A stretch of 64,000 nt of DNA from NCBI RefSeq assembly GCF_040183065.1, contig NC_091120.1, forward strand, positions 182,732,396 through 182,796,395, written 5' to 3'. Every line of letters begins with the position of its first letter. Within the stretch, counting starts at the first letter, position 1. Shown in pieces: positions 28,982 to 42,700 of the stretch. The notes under the pieces were generated by a model, which was not told the origin of the DNA, did no database searches, and worked only from the letters and a program-made list of their open reading frames with translations. Source of the DNA: Periplaneta americana. Its lineage: Eukaryota; Arthropoda; Insecta; Blattodea; Blattidae. A program made the translations under genes and the position numbers.

Positions 28982-31900
28982 CTTAGCTGATCTCTTTACA
29001 GAATATGTAAAGATTAATAACAAATCTTTACAGGATGCTCATAAAAAGACTAATTATTTATTTACTGGGTAAACTATGTATAACACACAATGCAAAAAAA
29101 AAATTACTGTAATATGTTTTTTTATACTTTATTTACTACCAGTAACAGGTCTATGCAGTGACTCATACCGACTACTTGATGGAAGTAGGAAGAAGGTAAG
29201 TGCATTAACAAAGAAGTCAGCAGACTACAACTTTTGTTTCAAAATTAGGCAACATTTGAGCATTATTTAATTTGACTTTGTTACTCTTTGTTTTACAGGA
29301 GTAACTTCCTTACAAAATAATCTCGACAAAAGTGAATTTTCTCTTTTTTTGGACTAACCAGGAATAGTAATCTGTCCGTACCATCCACGACACTTTACTT
29401 GTTGAACTGTACACCAAGCTGAACTTGGACAAATAAAAATCCCAAAAGAAGTGGAAGTACAAAGAGAATTATAGAACTTACAATGTCTTTTAAAGAGCAC
29501 TTCTTCTTGCCTTTCACTTTGCCACATCCTTCAGAAAGGCTCTGATTGCAATCAGCATCACCACTGACACTGCATAGCTCTCCAACAGTTGGATCACCAG
29601 ACAATCCACTTAAACCATTTTCTGCTTCACTGCTCATCAGGTATACACTTGACTTGGGAAAATGGAAGCACACCATTCCAGCTGCAAGCTAGCAAAAACA
29701 CCAGTAATTCAATCTCAGCTACCTTAACTAACTGTTGAGAATAGTATATTATTTACATTCAAACATAACATAACCTCTTAACTTATCACAAAATTCCAAA
29801 TACAGGGTGAGTTAAACCTAAGGGCTTGGAATACCTGCCGTTTCATGGCACTACAATCTGGTAAGTGATCTTTCACATAACTAAAGAATTATTTATTTAA
29901 GAAAATGGAGAGATTCTATCCTGAATTTCGGAGCAGTTGCTCAAAATATTGCTCCATTACATTCTGTATACCCAATACACAGCAATCTCGCAGCTCAGTA
30001 AGAATGCCAGTAACTTGGTTTGCTTTAAGTTCAGCCCAGCAGACAATGCATGGGTTTTCCTTATCATTTGTTGCACTAAGGTCCACTACAGTGATCAATA
30101 TCTTCATTAGTATTGGAATTATTAAAATAAATTCTGGATTCGGTAGCAAGTGCGATACACTGTATTAGGTAATATTATTAGTGTGTTTATAAAACAGGCC
30201 CCAGTATTTCGTAGTAAATCTTACCTGGAGATGTCTGCCACACACAGTACATGGGCTATTCCATATGAAATCGATCAGTAAAAAACCTTGCATTTTTTTA
30301 TACCAGGCATGTCAAAACCCTGCACATTGTGCAATCGCGCACATTGTGCAGCGGTCTGTGTGCACTGTTCGTTTCCTATTCCCCTACCTGGAGGGAGTGA
30401 ATCGGCGTGGACGGGAGCGCGACAGGGCTGTACAGTTCGGTATCTGCAGTTTCAGATAAGTTATCGTTCCAGGAACACAGTATGTCCTGCAACCCAGAAA
30501 AACGAAAATCCTCCAGTCGATTCAATCCCGATTGGCGCTATATGTTTCTTAGTGCAGAATATCGTGGAGATGCACAGTGTTTAGTCTGCAAGAAACAAAT
30601 GGTATTATGAAATGCACCATGAAGTGGATTATAAAAGTTACCAAAGCGAAGAGAGGATAAAATTGATTTCTCACCTTTCAGAAGACGTAAGTACAATTTA
30701 GAGGACCTAAATATTTTCTATAATTTTCTACACTTTATTTATACTTTTAGGCATTAACTAAATAAACGTTAATAATTGTTAATTAGTCTATATTAATTGC
30801 TTTCAGAATGCTACTAACACTGTTGACTCGCAACCTAATCATCATGAAAGCTGCTTACGTGTTAGTTATGAAATATCTTTGAAAATCGCAAAGAAATGTC
30901 GTCCGTTTACAGAAGGGGAATTCATTAAAGATTGTATTACCGATGCAGTGCATATAATGTCCCCTAAGAAAGTTAAGAAATACAGCTCGATACCTTTGTC
31001 GAGAATAAACGAACTTGCCGAAGACTCACAACGTCAATTGAGAAGCCTATGTAATAATTTCGTTTCTTTTTCGCTGGCTACTGATGAGAGCACTGACGTA
31101 TGTGATACGGCTCAGCTTGTTGTATTTATTAGAGGAGTGGATGAAAACTTAGAAATTACGGAGGAATTTTTAGACTTAATTCCTCTGAAAAATACAACAA
31201 CAGGTGAAGATATTTTCAACGGAATCGTAAAATCCATTGAACGTGTAGGGCTGTCTTGGGATAAATTGACGTCCGTCACAACTGATGGTGCCCCTTCTAT
31301 GACTGGAGGGAAGCAAGGTTTCGTAGGATTATTAAAACGGCATCTTGAATTAAATAATTTCAAACGTAACATAATAGCTATTCATTGTGTTATTCATCAA
31401 GAAGCCTTATGTGCTAAACGTGCAAATATTAAACATGTGATGGATGTAGTACTGAAGTGTGTAAATTTCATAAGGTCACATGCTCTAAATCACAGACAAT
31501 TCAAGGACTTTTTGGAATCAATTGAATGTGACTACACGGATGTTCCATATCATTGTGAAGTTCGGTGGCTAAGTCGCGCAAAAACTCTCGAAAGATTTTT
31601 CAATTTGAGAGAGTACATTTCGGAATTTATGCTTAGGAGGGGCAAAAATATTCCTGAATTAGACGATCCTACATGGGTTCAGGACTTGGCTTTCTTGGTG
31701 GACCTCACGAAACATTTGAATGATTTAAACTTAAAACTACAAGGGAAAGATAAACTGATTTGTGATATTAATGATGCAGTGAAAGCATTTAAACTTATGA
31801 TTTCCTTATGGAAAACACAAATAGAGGATCACAATTTTACCCATTTTCCCTATCTTCGGTCGCTGAATGCAAGAGTGGACGTCCAGAAATACATAACCAC

Positions 31901-32690
31901 TTTCAGCAGTGTGAAAGATGAATTTGACAATAGATTTCATGACTTGGAGGCACTGCAATTGAAGTTGGAACTCTTCACTATGCCATGCTCTGCAAAGCCT
32001 TTGGACGTTCCTTCCAGTTTGCAACTTGAACTAATCGACTTACAATGTAATTCAGAACTTAAAAAAATCTACATTAATAAAGATATCACTGGATTTTACA
32101 AGGCACTTGAACGAAGACGCTACCCACAATTTCATAAATTTGCAGCAGAAATGATTTCTATATTTTCCAGCACTTACACTTGCGAACAGTTTTTTTCCCT
32201 GATGAAGCAAAATAAATCTGGAGAGAGAGCCCGACTTTCAGACGAAAATCTCCGCTCTGTAGTGAGACTTTCTACAGCTAATAAAATAGTGCCAGATATA
32301 GAAAGAATAGTATCTGCAAAAGTGAACATTGTGCCTGATAATGAAGCATCGTCATCCAAGTCGGACCAGTAAATACTGTGTTCACAATACGTAATTTGTG
32401 TTTCATTGTATCTTCAGATTTAAGTAGTAAAAATTCTTAAAAGATCAATTTGAAACATTTTTCTAAGAGAGATGTTAATTTTAGTTCACTTAATAATTCA
32501 AATGTTGTGTTTTTTAATCTTTATTAAAGGAATATGTAATTGTATGACATATCATTCCAAGGCTAATTGTTTTTAGGGTAACATTTTTTCAATGTTTAGC
32601 TTACTAGATTATATTATAGACTATTTTAGAACACTTTGAGAGCAGTCTGTTTTTTCAGACGTGAATTTTTATTTTTTGTTATTATTATTT

Positions 32691-32734
<44 letters not shown>

Positions 32735-33665
32735 AAAAACTTTTGTCATTTCGTACTCACGAAAAACTACTTCCATAAAATTTAACTATTCTCTTAACAA
32801 CGTCTGTATTATTAGGAAAAATTCTATTAAAGATCTTGGTGTATTACTCGATTCTAAATTATACTTTCACAATCATGTTCAATATATTTATAATCATTCA
32901 ATAAGAATGCTTGGTTTAATAAGATCTATAACTTATTCTTTTTCTACTCCAGAGTCACTATTAATTCTATGCTTTACTTTGGTTCGATCTAAACTTGAAT
33001 ATGCATCTGTAGCCTGGAATTCCATTACTTCAACTGATTCGGTTAAATTGGAAAATATTCAAAGAAAATTTATTTCCTTATGTGCTTTTCGATTTATACC
33101 CAATTCCTCTGACTTTAACTATGAGATTACCTGTAAATATTTTAACTGTTGTAGCCTATATTCTAGACGTCAAAATCTTGATTATCAATTTTTTTGCAAA
33201 GTTATCAAGGGTGATATTGATTGTGAGTCTATCATTAACAATATCAGCCTTCGTATTCCTACAAAAGGTTTAAGATTTCAAAAAAAAATTTATAACAGAA
33301 ATTCAAAATCACTTTCTCCAGTCTGTAGATGCATAAAATATGCCAATTTGCATGGGCACAATTTAGATCCTTTTAAGGTATAGTTTCGTTTTGATTATTA
33401 GTATTTACTGTTCTTGTTCTCAATTTTATTTATGTTTGTTTTTGTTTATTTAAGATATTTATTTTGTTTTTGCACCTTTGTATCTTCTGTTTGTATTTTG
33501 TGCTGAACTATAATTGGCCTCTGGCTATTGTTCAGCACACAAATATTAATAATAAATAAATAAATTATTATAACTACATTATGATTCATAGGCCTATGCC
33601 GGTTTCCCTTCAATTTATAAATGTTCCTGCATTTTCTTTCCTTATTATTATTAGTATTATTATTA

Positions 33666-33709
<44 letters not shown>

Positions 33710-36700
33710 CATTTTTTTTAACTTATGTAGCTAAGTTTTATAAAATTATAAAATCACCTCTTATTCTGATAGGTGGATGAATTATTTGCCGCTCAAATAC
33801 TACCATTTACTCAATGCGTACTATTGTATTACACTCGCTCAAAAAACTGTACACGCGCAATTCAAAAGCGATCAGAATTTGAAAATAATTAATTTTCTTA
33901 GAAAATCACAATCCACATTAGGTACAATGTAGAACTTTACACTTGTTTTGGGTATGGTGAATGATTGGCCTGTGAATGTGAACGCGTTACGAAAAATAAA
34001 GTGAGTCCGCAGACATAACGAAGACGAGAAATCAGGAATCATAGAAAATGATTATTAATATTTCCTCAATCAAATATAGCTAATAATTATTTTAAAACGG
34101 TAGGATTTCATCAGCCCATGTCAAGCTAATAATGTTGTGACAGTTTAGATTAGGTTAGTAAAGTTTTCAGAATATATTCGACAACGCTTATTTCTTAATC
34201 AGTAGGCCTATTGTCAAGGGAAGACAAAACGTGAGTTTCTTCTCACACTGCCGTCAAAGGTTAAACGACTTACGACTTCCATTTGATAAGCTGTTAAGTT
34301 ATGAAACTACTGAGCGAGGAATACCTGTGAGGCTCTTGAGGTTGTAAGGGAGCAAGAAAGAAACTATTTGCAAAGACGGAAACATTTTCTGGAAAAATAT
34401 AATGGCAAATTTTCCATGTTACGTCACTGTATCATGTTGATATACTTCCAGTAATTTATCTTTAATTTTTAATCCAACACCAGAAGCGCAGAATAGATTC
34501 TTGTACACCCCTCCAGCTAAGAACTGATAAGAGCAGCGTGTGAATGACGCAATCTGCACAGACAGACGATCCCGTGCACATATACTGCACATTCAGTGCC
34601 TCGTTTTTGACATGCCTGTTTTATACTCTAATTTTTTCCCTACTTATACAAGGTGCTGAGGGGAGTGCATTTGCAAAAATATACTATCGAAAGTCAAACG
34701 GTTTTCGTATTATTGAGTGACAAATTTAGTGTAGTTTATAAAAACAAGCCTCTTTCAGCGCTCAGAACTCTGGAACCATTTATGCAGAACATTGAACGAG
34801 AGCTCATTTTGAAGCTGACATTTGGTAGGTTATGATAAGAAGTAATCATTTTTATTGTACACAGAGAGACAGATAATCTGATTTTACTTGCTTTTAGGCT
34901 TTTTGGCCATTTGTAAAAATGTAAAAAAATATTGACAAAAAATCTTGCACTATTAAGAGGGATTCGGCATTGTTTGCTGAGTGGTACGGCAATAAGTTTC
35001 GAGGGTATTAAATAGATTATTTTCACACGTCTAGACTTGAATGGCGCAGTACCGCACGCACTGGCTGAGAGCTGAAGATAAGCGAGCACTGGGTGTCATT
35101 TTACTCCTGTGTTTATGAAAACCTGTGATAAAGCCAGCACAGCCATGACTGCTAGACGACACATCACGTGTTTGTCTCCTGGCCTTGCTTGTCTTCGGCT
35201 AGCTCCCGTCTCAGTCAGCTGGTTAGTTCACGTGCGTACTATTTATTTTCTTTATTTGATATTTTCAATACTTTCTTATCAACATACCGCCAGTAAAAAA
35301 TATGTGTTTATTTGTACTTTCAATGAGGAATCTAACTATATATTTTTAAAATATTTTTTCCTAGCCAAAGGCGTCTTAATGAGGAAAAATCTAAATTTCT
35401 CCATTTCCATAAAAAGTAAGAAAATCTGTTTATATGTCAATATAAACTTTAATTTCTCAGCATCAAAATAAACCATGATTTTGATCATTGGGTGAAAGGG
35501 TTTCGGAGCTACAACAGTTTAAAGTTGCTAATTTTATGAAAATACGATAAATTAAAATATTTTAAATTTAAACACTATGAAGTTCTGATGCCTCAAACTT
35601 TGCACAAAGCATTGTATCACAGTTCTCTACGTAAAAAAAGAGTTTCATTGTATTTAGAAATTGTAAGGTCAATTTTCTCTATATCTCGGTCGATTTGAGA
35701 TGGAATAGCTCATATGGTATTGCGCAATTGGCTTACAGTAGATTTATGGACACCTCTGATATCTTCCATAGTTTTCAGTGTAGATACCTACTACCAGTGG
35801 AAAAAAAAGTACACCACTGAATTCACCGGATAGTGTAGGCTATTAATGTTTTTTAAGTCTTAAGATGACGCCATACTTAATTATTAATACTTATGTTAGT
35901 TAGATGTATGAACTTTAAAAAAATTTGAAAAGGAATTTCCGAGTAAATTTGTTGGGACCAGGTCGACTTATAGAAAAATAATTTACTGGGCCACGGTCTC
36001 TCAAGAACCACTTTTTATAGCAATACAACCTTCACGAAAACATCGAGACCATTGGGAAATGGTGTTATGGTCTAATGTAGTCACCATACATTTCTTGAAG
36101 CAATTATAAAATATCCATCAGCATAAGTTTTCATTTTTTTAAGGCTCTTTGGTCTAACACAGTGACTTTTTTTTTAGTTGGTTATTTAACGACGCTCTAT
36201 CAACTACGAGGTTAGACACAGTGACGTTACCTGACTGATTTTCGTCTCCTATTTCTATCGCTTAGACCAGCGTTTCTCAAACTTCTTTGAAGTGGGGACC
36301 ACTTTTTTAAGTCAGAACAGTTCCGCAGACCACCTTACTCTTGTTCCCTTCGAAAGCAAATTTATTATTTTTGTAGCATATTTTAATACCAGTATACCTA
36401 AATTTTGAAATAAAATTAATTAATTAAAATTAATTTATTTCAATTCATTTTATATTAGTATTAACTAATTAAGTTAAAGTTAATAGGAGAAAATTCATTT
36501 TCGTTTTTTTAATAATTCAAGACTGTTGGAGTTTGGATAATCTTTAATTTATTAATTAACAAAATAAATAAATCTTGGTACTCACATTAATAATTCTACA
36601 GGTTTACTTTTTACACTTGCGTGTTTCGCCTCTAAGTGCCGTTTCAATTTCACGGGTTTCATACTCTCATCTGAAAGCACTTCGTAACAAACGCACCGAG

Positions 36701-39700
36701 GTTTTGGTTCACTCTCATTGCCTCATTGATATTAATATCTTCACACGCAGCTTCTCAACTATTAGCACTGCCTAAATGAAATGTATCACGTTCCTTTCTT
36801 TTCAAAGATCCAGATCGTAGCCAGTTTTCCATTATGTATAATGGACACTATTTAACAGAGACATAGACAACTACTAGCGTGTACCACATAAGAAGGATTT
36901 CAAACAAGTAACTGCTAACAGGCAAGCGACGAATCAACAATGCACAGATTTTGTTATAAGTTACTTGTGATTGGCTACAAAAAATATAGTTAGAAAAGTA
37001 TTGTAATTTAAATTTACGGATCTGATTCGCCTGGATTTTAAAATAGGCGAAGTCTAAAATTTTTTATATCATCATCTGGAAAAGCAGAAATAAAAATAAT
37101 TAATGCAGAAACATGCCCGATTTTCAACAAGTAAATATGCAATTTGGCACATTCTATTATTGGTGTACGACGTACAGTACGTGACCATTTCAGTGTGCAG
37201 ACTGGGTGTCGGCAAAACTATTAAGAAAATCATAAATACATGAAAAGGTTCGGTACTTTGATCCTCTGTTATGAATTCGGGTGGTCCCTGGCTGGGTTAC
37301 AGGCGCGGGATATGTAGGGAAAAGATGGCAAGAAACACCAAGTGCTTTAAATCCCTCTTTTGTTGCTGAGAGTAGAGTGGGAATTCAGTAGACGAGTAGG
37401 GTAATAAATTTCATAAAACGTCAGTAAAAAAAAAAGTGAAAGGCGATTGCCATGTGTAATTTCCAAACTCTGAGATTTTCAGCTATAGTGTGATACGCAA
37501 TTCGTTTGAATTTTATTTTTTCTTCTGTCTTTTTTGAAGGACAACATGGGTAGACCTCGAGAACCAGAGGTGGTCCGCGGACCATAGATTGAGAAACGCT
37601 GGCTTAGACCTATACACAAAAATATTTTGTGCGAGATAGTGCGTATTTGCTTGCTTTCCGCACAAAACCAATCCACGGAAAGTCTAAAATTCCACATTCA
37701 GTATTCCCAACCTAACACACAAAACAATTTCCCTCTTCTTACCGCTTAAGTGACATATTGATTTTACTGCTTTAGGCTTTTAACATATTATTTTTAGAGA
37801 CGTTCAATATAGTAATAATTATAAATTGGAAACTTACCACTGCAATTTCACCTAAATTGCACTGTTAATTATTGTTTTTAAATATTTGCAAAAATTAAGT
37901 AAACTCTACAACTCCACTAAAGTTACTGCATTCGTGATGCAAGTAACATTACGGAAGCCGTGAAAAAATCAACAAGATTCCAGACTCATCATAGACTGGG
38001 GAAAAAAAAAGACAGACGTATATCATGGCCTGCTGGAGTATAGTAAACACAGAAAACATTTTAAAGCAACAATGTTGAAGATAGATATTTTTGTTTTGCA
38101 AATTTTCCGTCATTGAACAGAAACCAAGATGGAGATTTCATTGCAACTAATTAGAAATTCCTCTTTCAGGTATGTAATAAACGATCTTTGCACAAAATAA
38201 TGTACAATATACGAGCAGTATGTTTTCTTTCAATTCTCGGAAATTAAAAAAGCTCAACTACGTTTTACTTTTTCAAACTTTTCCTCGAACATGAAAACTT
38301 CAACATCCGCTCTTGTAACGCATATTACTATTTAAGCAATTTAGTTCAATCTGCACAGAATCGTCTCACTATTAACAAAATTAATTAACAACCACACATT
38401 TCCATGGAGATATGGTGCATGTGCAATGGGCAATGCTTCTGGAATCACCCTCATATGTATTGTAAGAACTCTGTCTTTGTAGAACTGTCACCATGAGAAT
38501 ACTTTTCCATTACATCCGAGAGTGTTATACATTAGAATAATTTTAATCCCACATCACACCTACCTTCTTCCGCAGCAGAAGCATTGCCTCACTGAGAGCA
38601 TCTGTCTGCAGTTCGCATGTGAGAGGAATTTTTGTTTGGAGTCGTACATAGATGAATTGTGACCACAGATCTGATTCATTCACCACTTCGTATGATGTAT
38701 CCTTCAGGTTCTCATGTACACAGAACTGAGTTTTCAGCCCGGCTGGGTTTCCCAGTTCATATCGTAACAGAAGGGGGTTGTCTGTAATTTGTACATCCTG
38801 AAACACAACGAAAAATTAATTTAAATACTGTCATATTTTCAAATGTATAGAAAGGAATACAAATACATCTTGATTACACAACTTTTAACACTGTATCACT
38901 TCGGAATATGTATGGTAAGACTTTCCTGTGTTAAATTTCAACGTACCTCATTTACATGTTTCGACCTATTTATGGGTCATCTTCAGAACTGGTCATTGTT
39001 GGTCTCGGCACCACTTGTTCTATTTCCTGTGAGGGTGTGTTCCTGTGGTATAGTGTGGAGTCAAAGAGTGTGTGTGTTTTGAAGTTGAGTTGTGTGTTGA
39101 GAATTTCGTTGGGGTGTGTTTTTGTGTGTCTGTATATTTCATATTGTTCTAGTGTGTTGAGTTTCTGGCTTTTTGGTTGGATGTGTAGTATTTCCATGTC
39201 TGTGTTGATGTCTATGTAGGTGTGGTTAGCATTTGTGATGTGTTTTGCATATGTGGAGATGTTTTGTAATTTTGTTATGGCTGTGATGTGTTCTTTGTAA
39301 CGTGTTTGAAACGATCTGCCTGTCTGTCCTATGTAGAAGTTGTTGCAGGTGTTGCATTTGAGTTTGTATACGCCTGTGTGGTTGTATTTGTTTGTTTTGT
39401 TTGTGTGTTGAGATGTTTTTTGTAGTGTTATTTGTAATTTAATTTCTTGAATGAGGTTGCAATTTTGTGTGTTTTTTGTTTTCGTATGTTAGTGTGATGT
39501 GCTAACCACACCCACAGAGACATCAACACAGACATGGAAATACTACACATCCAACCAAAAAGCCAGAAACTAAACACACTAGAACAATATGAAATATACA
39601 CACACAAACACACCCCAATGAAATTCTCAACACACAACTCAACTTCAAAACACACACACTCTTTGACTCTACACTATACCACAGGAAACAGAACAAGTGG

Positions 39701-42700
39701 CGCCAAAACCAACAACGACCAGTTCTGAAGATGACCCATAAATAGGTCGAAACATGTAAACAAGGTACGTTGGAATTTAATACAGGAAACTCTTACCATA
39801 CATATTCCGAAGGAATACAAATGTTTATGCAATGAGATTCATTTATCAATTTGCAGTAAAACATCAATTTTTGTTATCAGATTAACCATTTGGATACTAA
39901 TTTTCTACTCAGATTGTGAGAGTACATTTGTGACTTCACTGAAAGTCTAGCATTGAAATATAATAGGACCAAGATTAACAGTCACCCTATTAACTGACTA
40001 GCAGGTTATCCGACTGCCTTCCTGCCACTTTTTTTTTTCTGCTGCAGAAGAATACGAAGTACTGTATGTATTTTTTCCTACAGAGCGTCATTACAAGCCT
40101 TCACTGTTACACAGTATGTAGTAGGAAGCAGCAGCAGAAACACTTACTTGTGGGAGGGGGGTTCTCCCCCCCCCCCAACTTGTAAAATACTCACTATCTG
40201 TTTTTTCAAAGAAATGACCCCAAAGATTTCCAGGCAACTGCAAACCCATGCATCCAGTATTGTCCTACTATTCGAGTGGCCATACTGTATAATTTCTATG
40301 CAAAATGTGAAAAGAAAATGTATTGTGCCAAGCTCAGAAAAAACAATTGAGCAGTTTAGGAAAGGAGAAACTGTCTTTCATCTCGCATCAGAACACGAGA
40401 CTGACATTACAACTGTGTGTAATTAAATAAATAAAAAAAAAAGATAAAGTGCTAAAAGTGCTATGTGTTACTGTTCTTCCTAACATAATATTGTAATGTT
40501 GTTGTTGTTTTCTAATGCCAGGCGTTTGACAATAAAGTCATTTGACCTCTTGCACTCCAATATTTTTCAAAGATATTATCATGACCAGCCACTGAAGCAC
40601 AGATTTTGAGGTGTTCCGAATCCATTTCTTGGTTTGAGTTGCACAATGGACAGTTAGGGGACTGATATATTCCAATTTTATGCAGGTGTTTGGCCAAACA
40701 ATTATGGACTGTTGCCAATCTAAATGCAGCTACAGACGATTTTTGTGGTAAATCGGGAATTAACTGTGAATGATGATGCAGAGAGTTCCATTTTTTCCCT
40801 TGAGATTGTGTTATCAAATTTTGTTTGTTGAAGTCTAAGTATGTAGATTTAATCAATCTTTTCACAGAGTAATACGTAGATTTAGTAACAGGTCTGTAAG
40901 TAGCAGTGCTGCCCTTCTTTGCTAAAGCATCCACATTCTCGTTTCCTAGGATTCCACAATGGGACGGTATCCATTGGAATACAATTCTTTTATTGAGTGA
41001 TATTAATTGAGAGAGCATTTTAGTTATTTCTGCTGTTTGAGATGAAGGTGTGTGTTTGTAATGTTGTTGTTGTTTTCTAATGCCAGGCGTTTGACAATAA
41101 AGTCATTTGACCTCTTGCACTCCATTATTTTTCAAAGATATTTTCATGGCCAGCCACTGAAGCACAGATTTTGAGGTGTTCCGAATCCATTTTTTGGTTT
41201 GAGTTGCACAATGGGCAGTTAGGGGACTGATATATTCCTATTCTATGCAGGTGTTTGGCCAAACAATCATGGCCTGTTGCCAATCTAAATGCAGCTACAG
41301 ACGATTTCTGTGGTAAATCGGGAATTAACTGTGAATGATGATGCAGAGAGTTCCATTTTTTCCCTTGAGATTGTGTTATCAAATTTTGTTTGTTGAAGTC
41401 TAAGTATGTAGATTTAATCAATCTTTTCACAGAGTAATACGTAGATTTAGTAACAGGTCTGTAAGTAGCAATGCTGCCCTTCTTTGCTAAAGCATCCACA
41501 TTCTCGTTTCCTAGGATTTCACAATGGGACGGTATCCATTGGAATACAATTCTTTTATTGAGTGATATTAATTGAGAGAGCATTTTAGTTATTTCTGCTG
41601 TTTGAGATGAAGGTGTGTGTTTGTAATGTTGTTGTTTTCTAATGCCAGGCGTTTGACAATAAAGTCATTTGACCTCTTGCACTCCATTATTTTTCAAAGA
41701 TATTATTATGACCAGCCACTGAAGCACAGATTTTGAGGTGTTCCGAATCCATTTTTTGGTTTGAGTTGCACAATGGGCAGTTAGGGGACTGATATATTCC
41801 TATTCTATGCAGGTGTTTGGCCAAACAATCATGGCCTGTTGCCAATCTAAATGCAGCTACAGACGATTTTCGTGGTAAATCGGGAATTAACTGTGGATTT
41901 TGATGCAGAGAGTTCCATTTTTTCCCTTGGGATTGAGTTATCAAATTTTGTTTGTTGAAGTCTAAGTATGTAGATTTAATAAATCTCTTCACAGAGTAAT
42001 ACGTAGATTTAGTAACAGATCTGTAAATAGCAGTGCTGCCCTTCTTTGCTAAAAAAGCATCCGCATTCTCGTTTCCCAGGATTCCACAATGGGATGTTAT
42101 CCATTGGAATACAATTCTTTTATTGAGTGATATTAATTGAGAGAGCATTTTAGTTATTTCTGCTGTTTGAGATGAAGGTGTGTGTTTAGAGACAATTGAT
42201 AGAATAGCTGCTTTGGAGTCTGTTTGTAATGTAGTGTGTAGTTTAAAGATGCCAGGAGCTGCAAATTACGAAATTGTAAGTGTCTATGCATTTAGTTTCT
42301 GAAAATCATTTTTATTCATTCATTCATTCACAGTGTTCTGCCCAAGGGCAGGTCTTTCACTGCAAACACAGCTTTCTCCAATATTTTCTATTTTCTGCCT
42401 TCCTCTTTGTCTCCGCATATGTTCCATATATCTTGATGTCGTCTATCATCTGATATCTTCTTCTGCCTCGAACTCTTCTTCCATTCACCATTCCTTCCAG
42501 TGCATCCTTCAAGAGACAGTTTCTTGTCGGCCAGCTCTTTTGTAAGATTTCCAATTTTCCCAGACACAGAAAGTGCTTTTCGTTTAACACTCATTGCAAT
42601 CACACTCACAGACACTTCAATACACTAAAGGACAATAAATTGACCAGCAAAAATTTCCAGAGTTTTATTACGACTGAGTGAGGAATGTTGTTCGAAAGAG

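Larger units (their letters stand above)
30304..34618 (+). mobile_element. hAT transposon (GTF2IRD2/Charlie-like), with own LINE insertion
   Basis: The terminal repeats are CAGGCATGTCAAAACC and an inverted CAGGCATGTCAAAAAC. The flanking 8-bp duplication TTTTATAC (30296-30303 and 34619-34626) is diagnostic of hAT. Comparison with copy 1 of the host TIR element shows the empty site. Inside are a two-exon transposase (30482-32372), a LINE fragment (about 32736-33567) and ATT microsatellites. Total length 4315 bp. Confidence 0.93.
30251..35712. mobile_element. unclassified TIR element, copy 2, split by a hAT transposon
   Basis: Left part 30251-30303 and right part 34619-35712 together match copy 1 (9998-11130). 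The 4.3 kb between them is a hAT element with its 8-bp duplication. The terminal repeats are GGGCTATTCCATATG and an inverted TGAGCTATTCCATCTC. No transposase was recognised. Confidence 0.8.

Noticed and set aside
28838-29023. Frame with a poly-Leu run resembling a membrane segment
   Set aside because: The Leu run is the (AAT)n microsatellite translated; the same holds for poly-Ile, poly-Asn and poly-Leu frames at 14297, 33446 and 32661.
29916-30149. 77-codon frame with Cys/Trp-containing [14 protein letters not shown]
   Set aside because: No family recognised, overlapping frame on the other strand, and not required by UFSP2 splicing.
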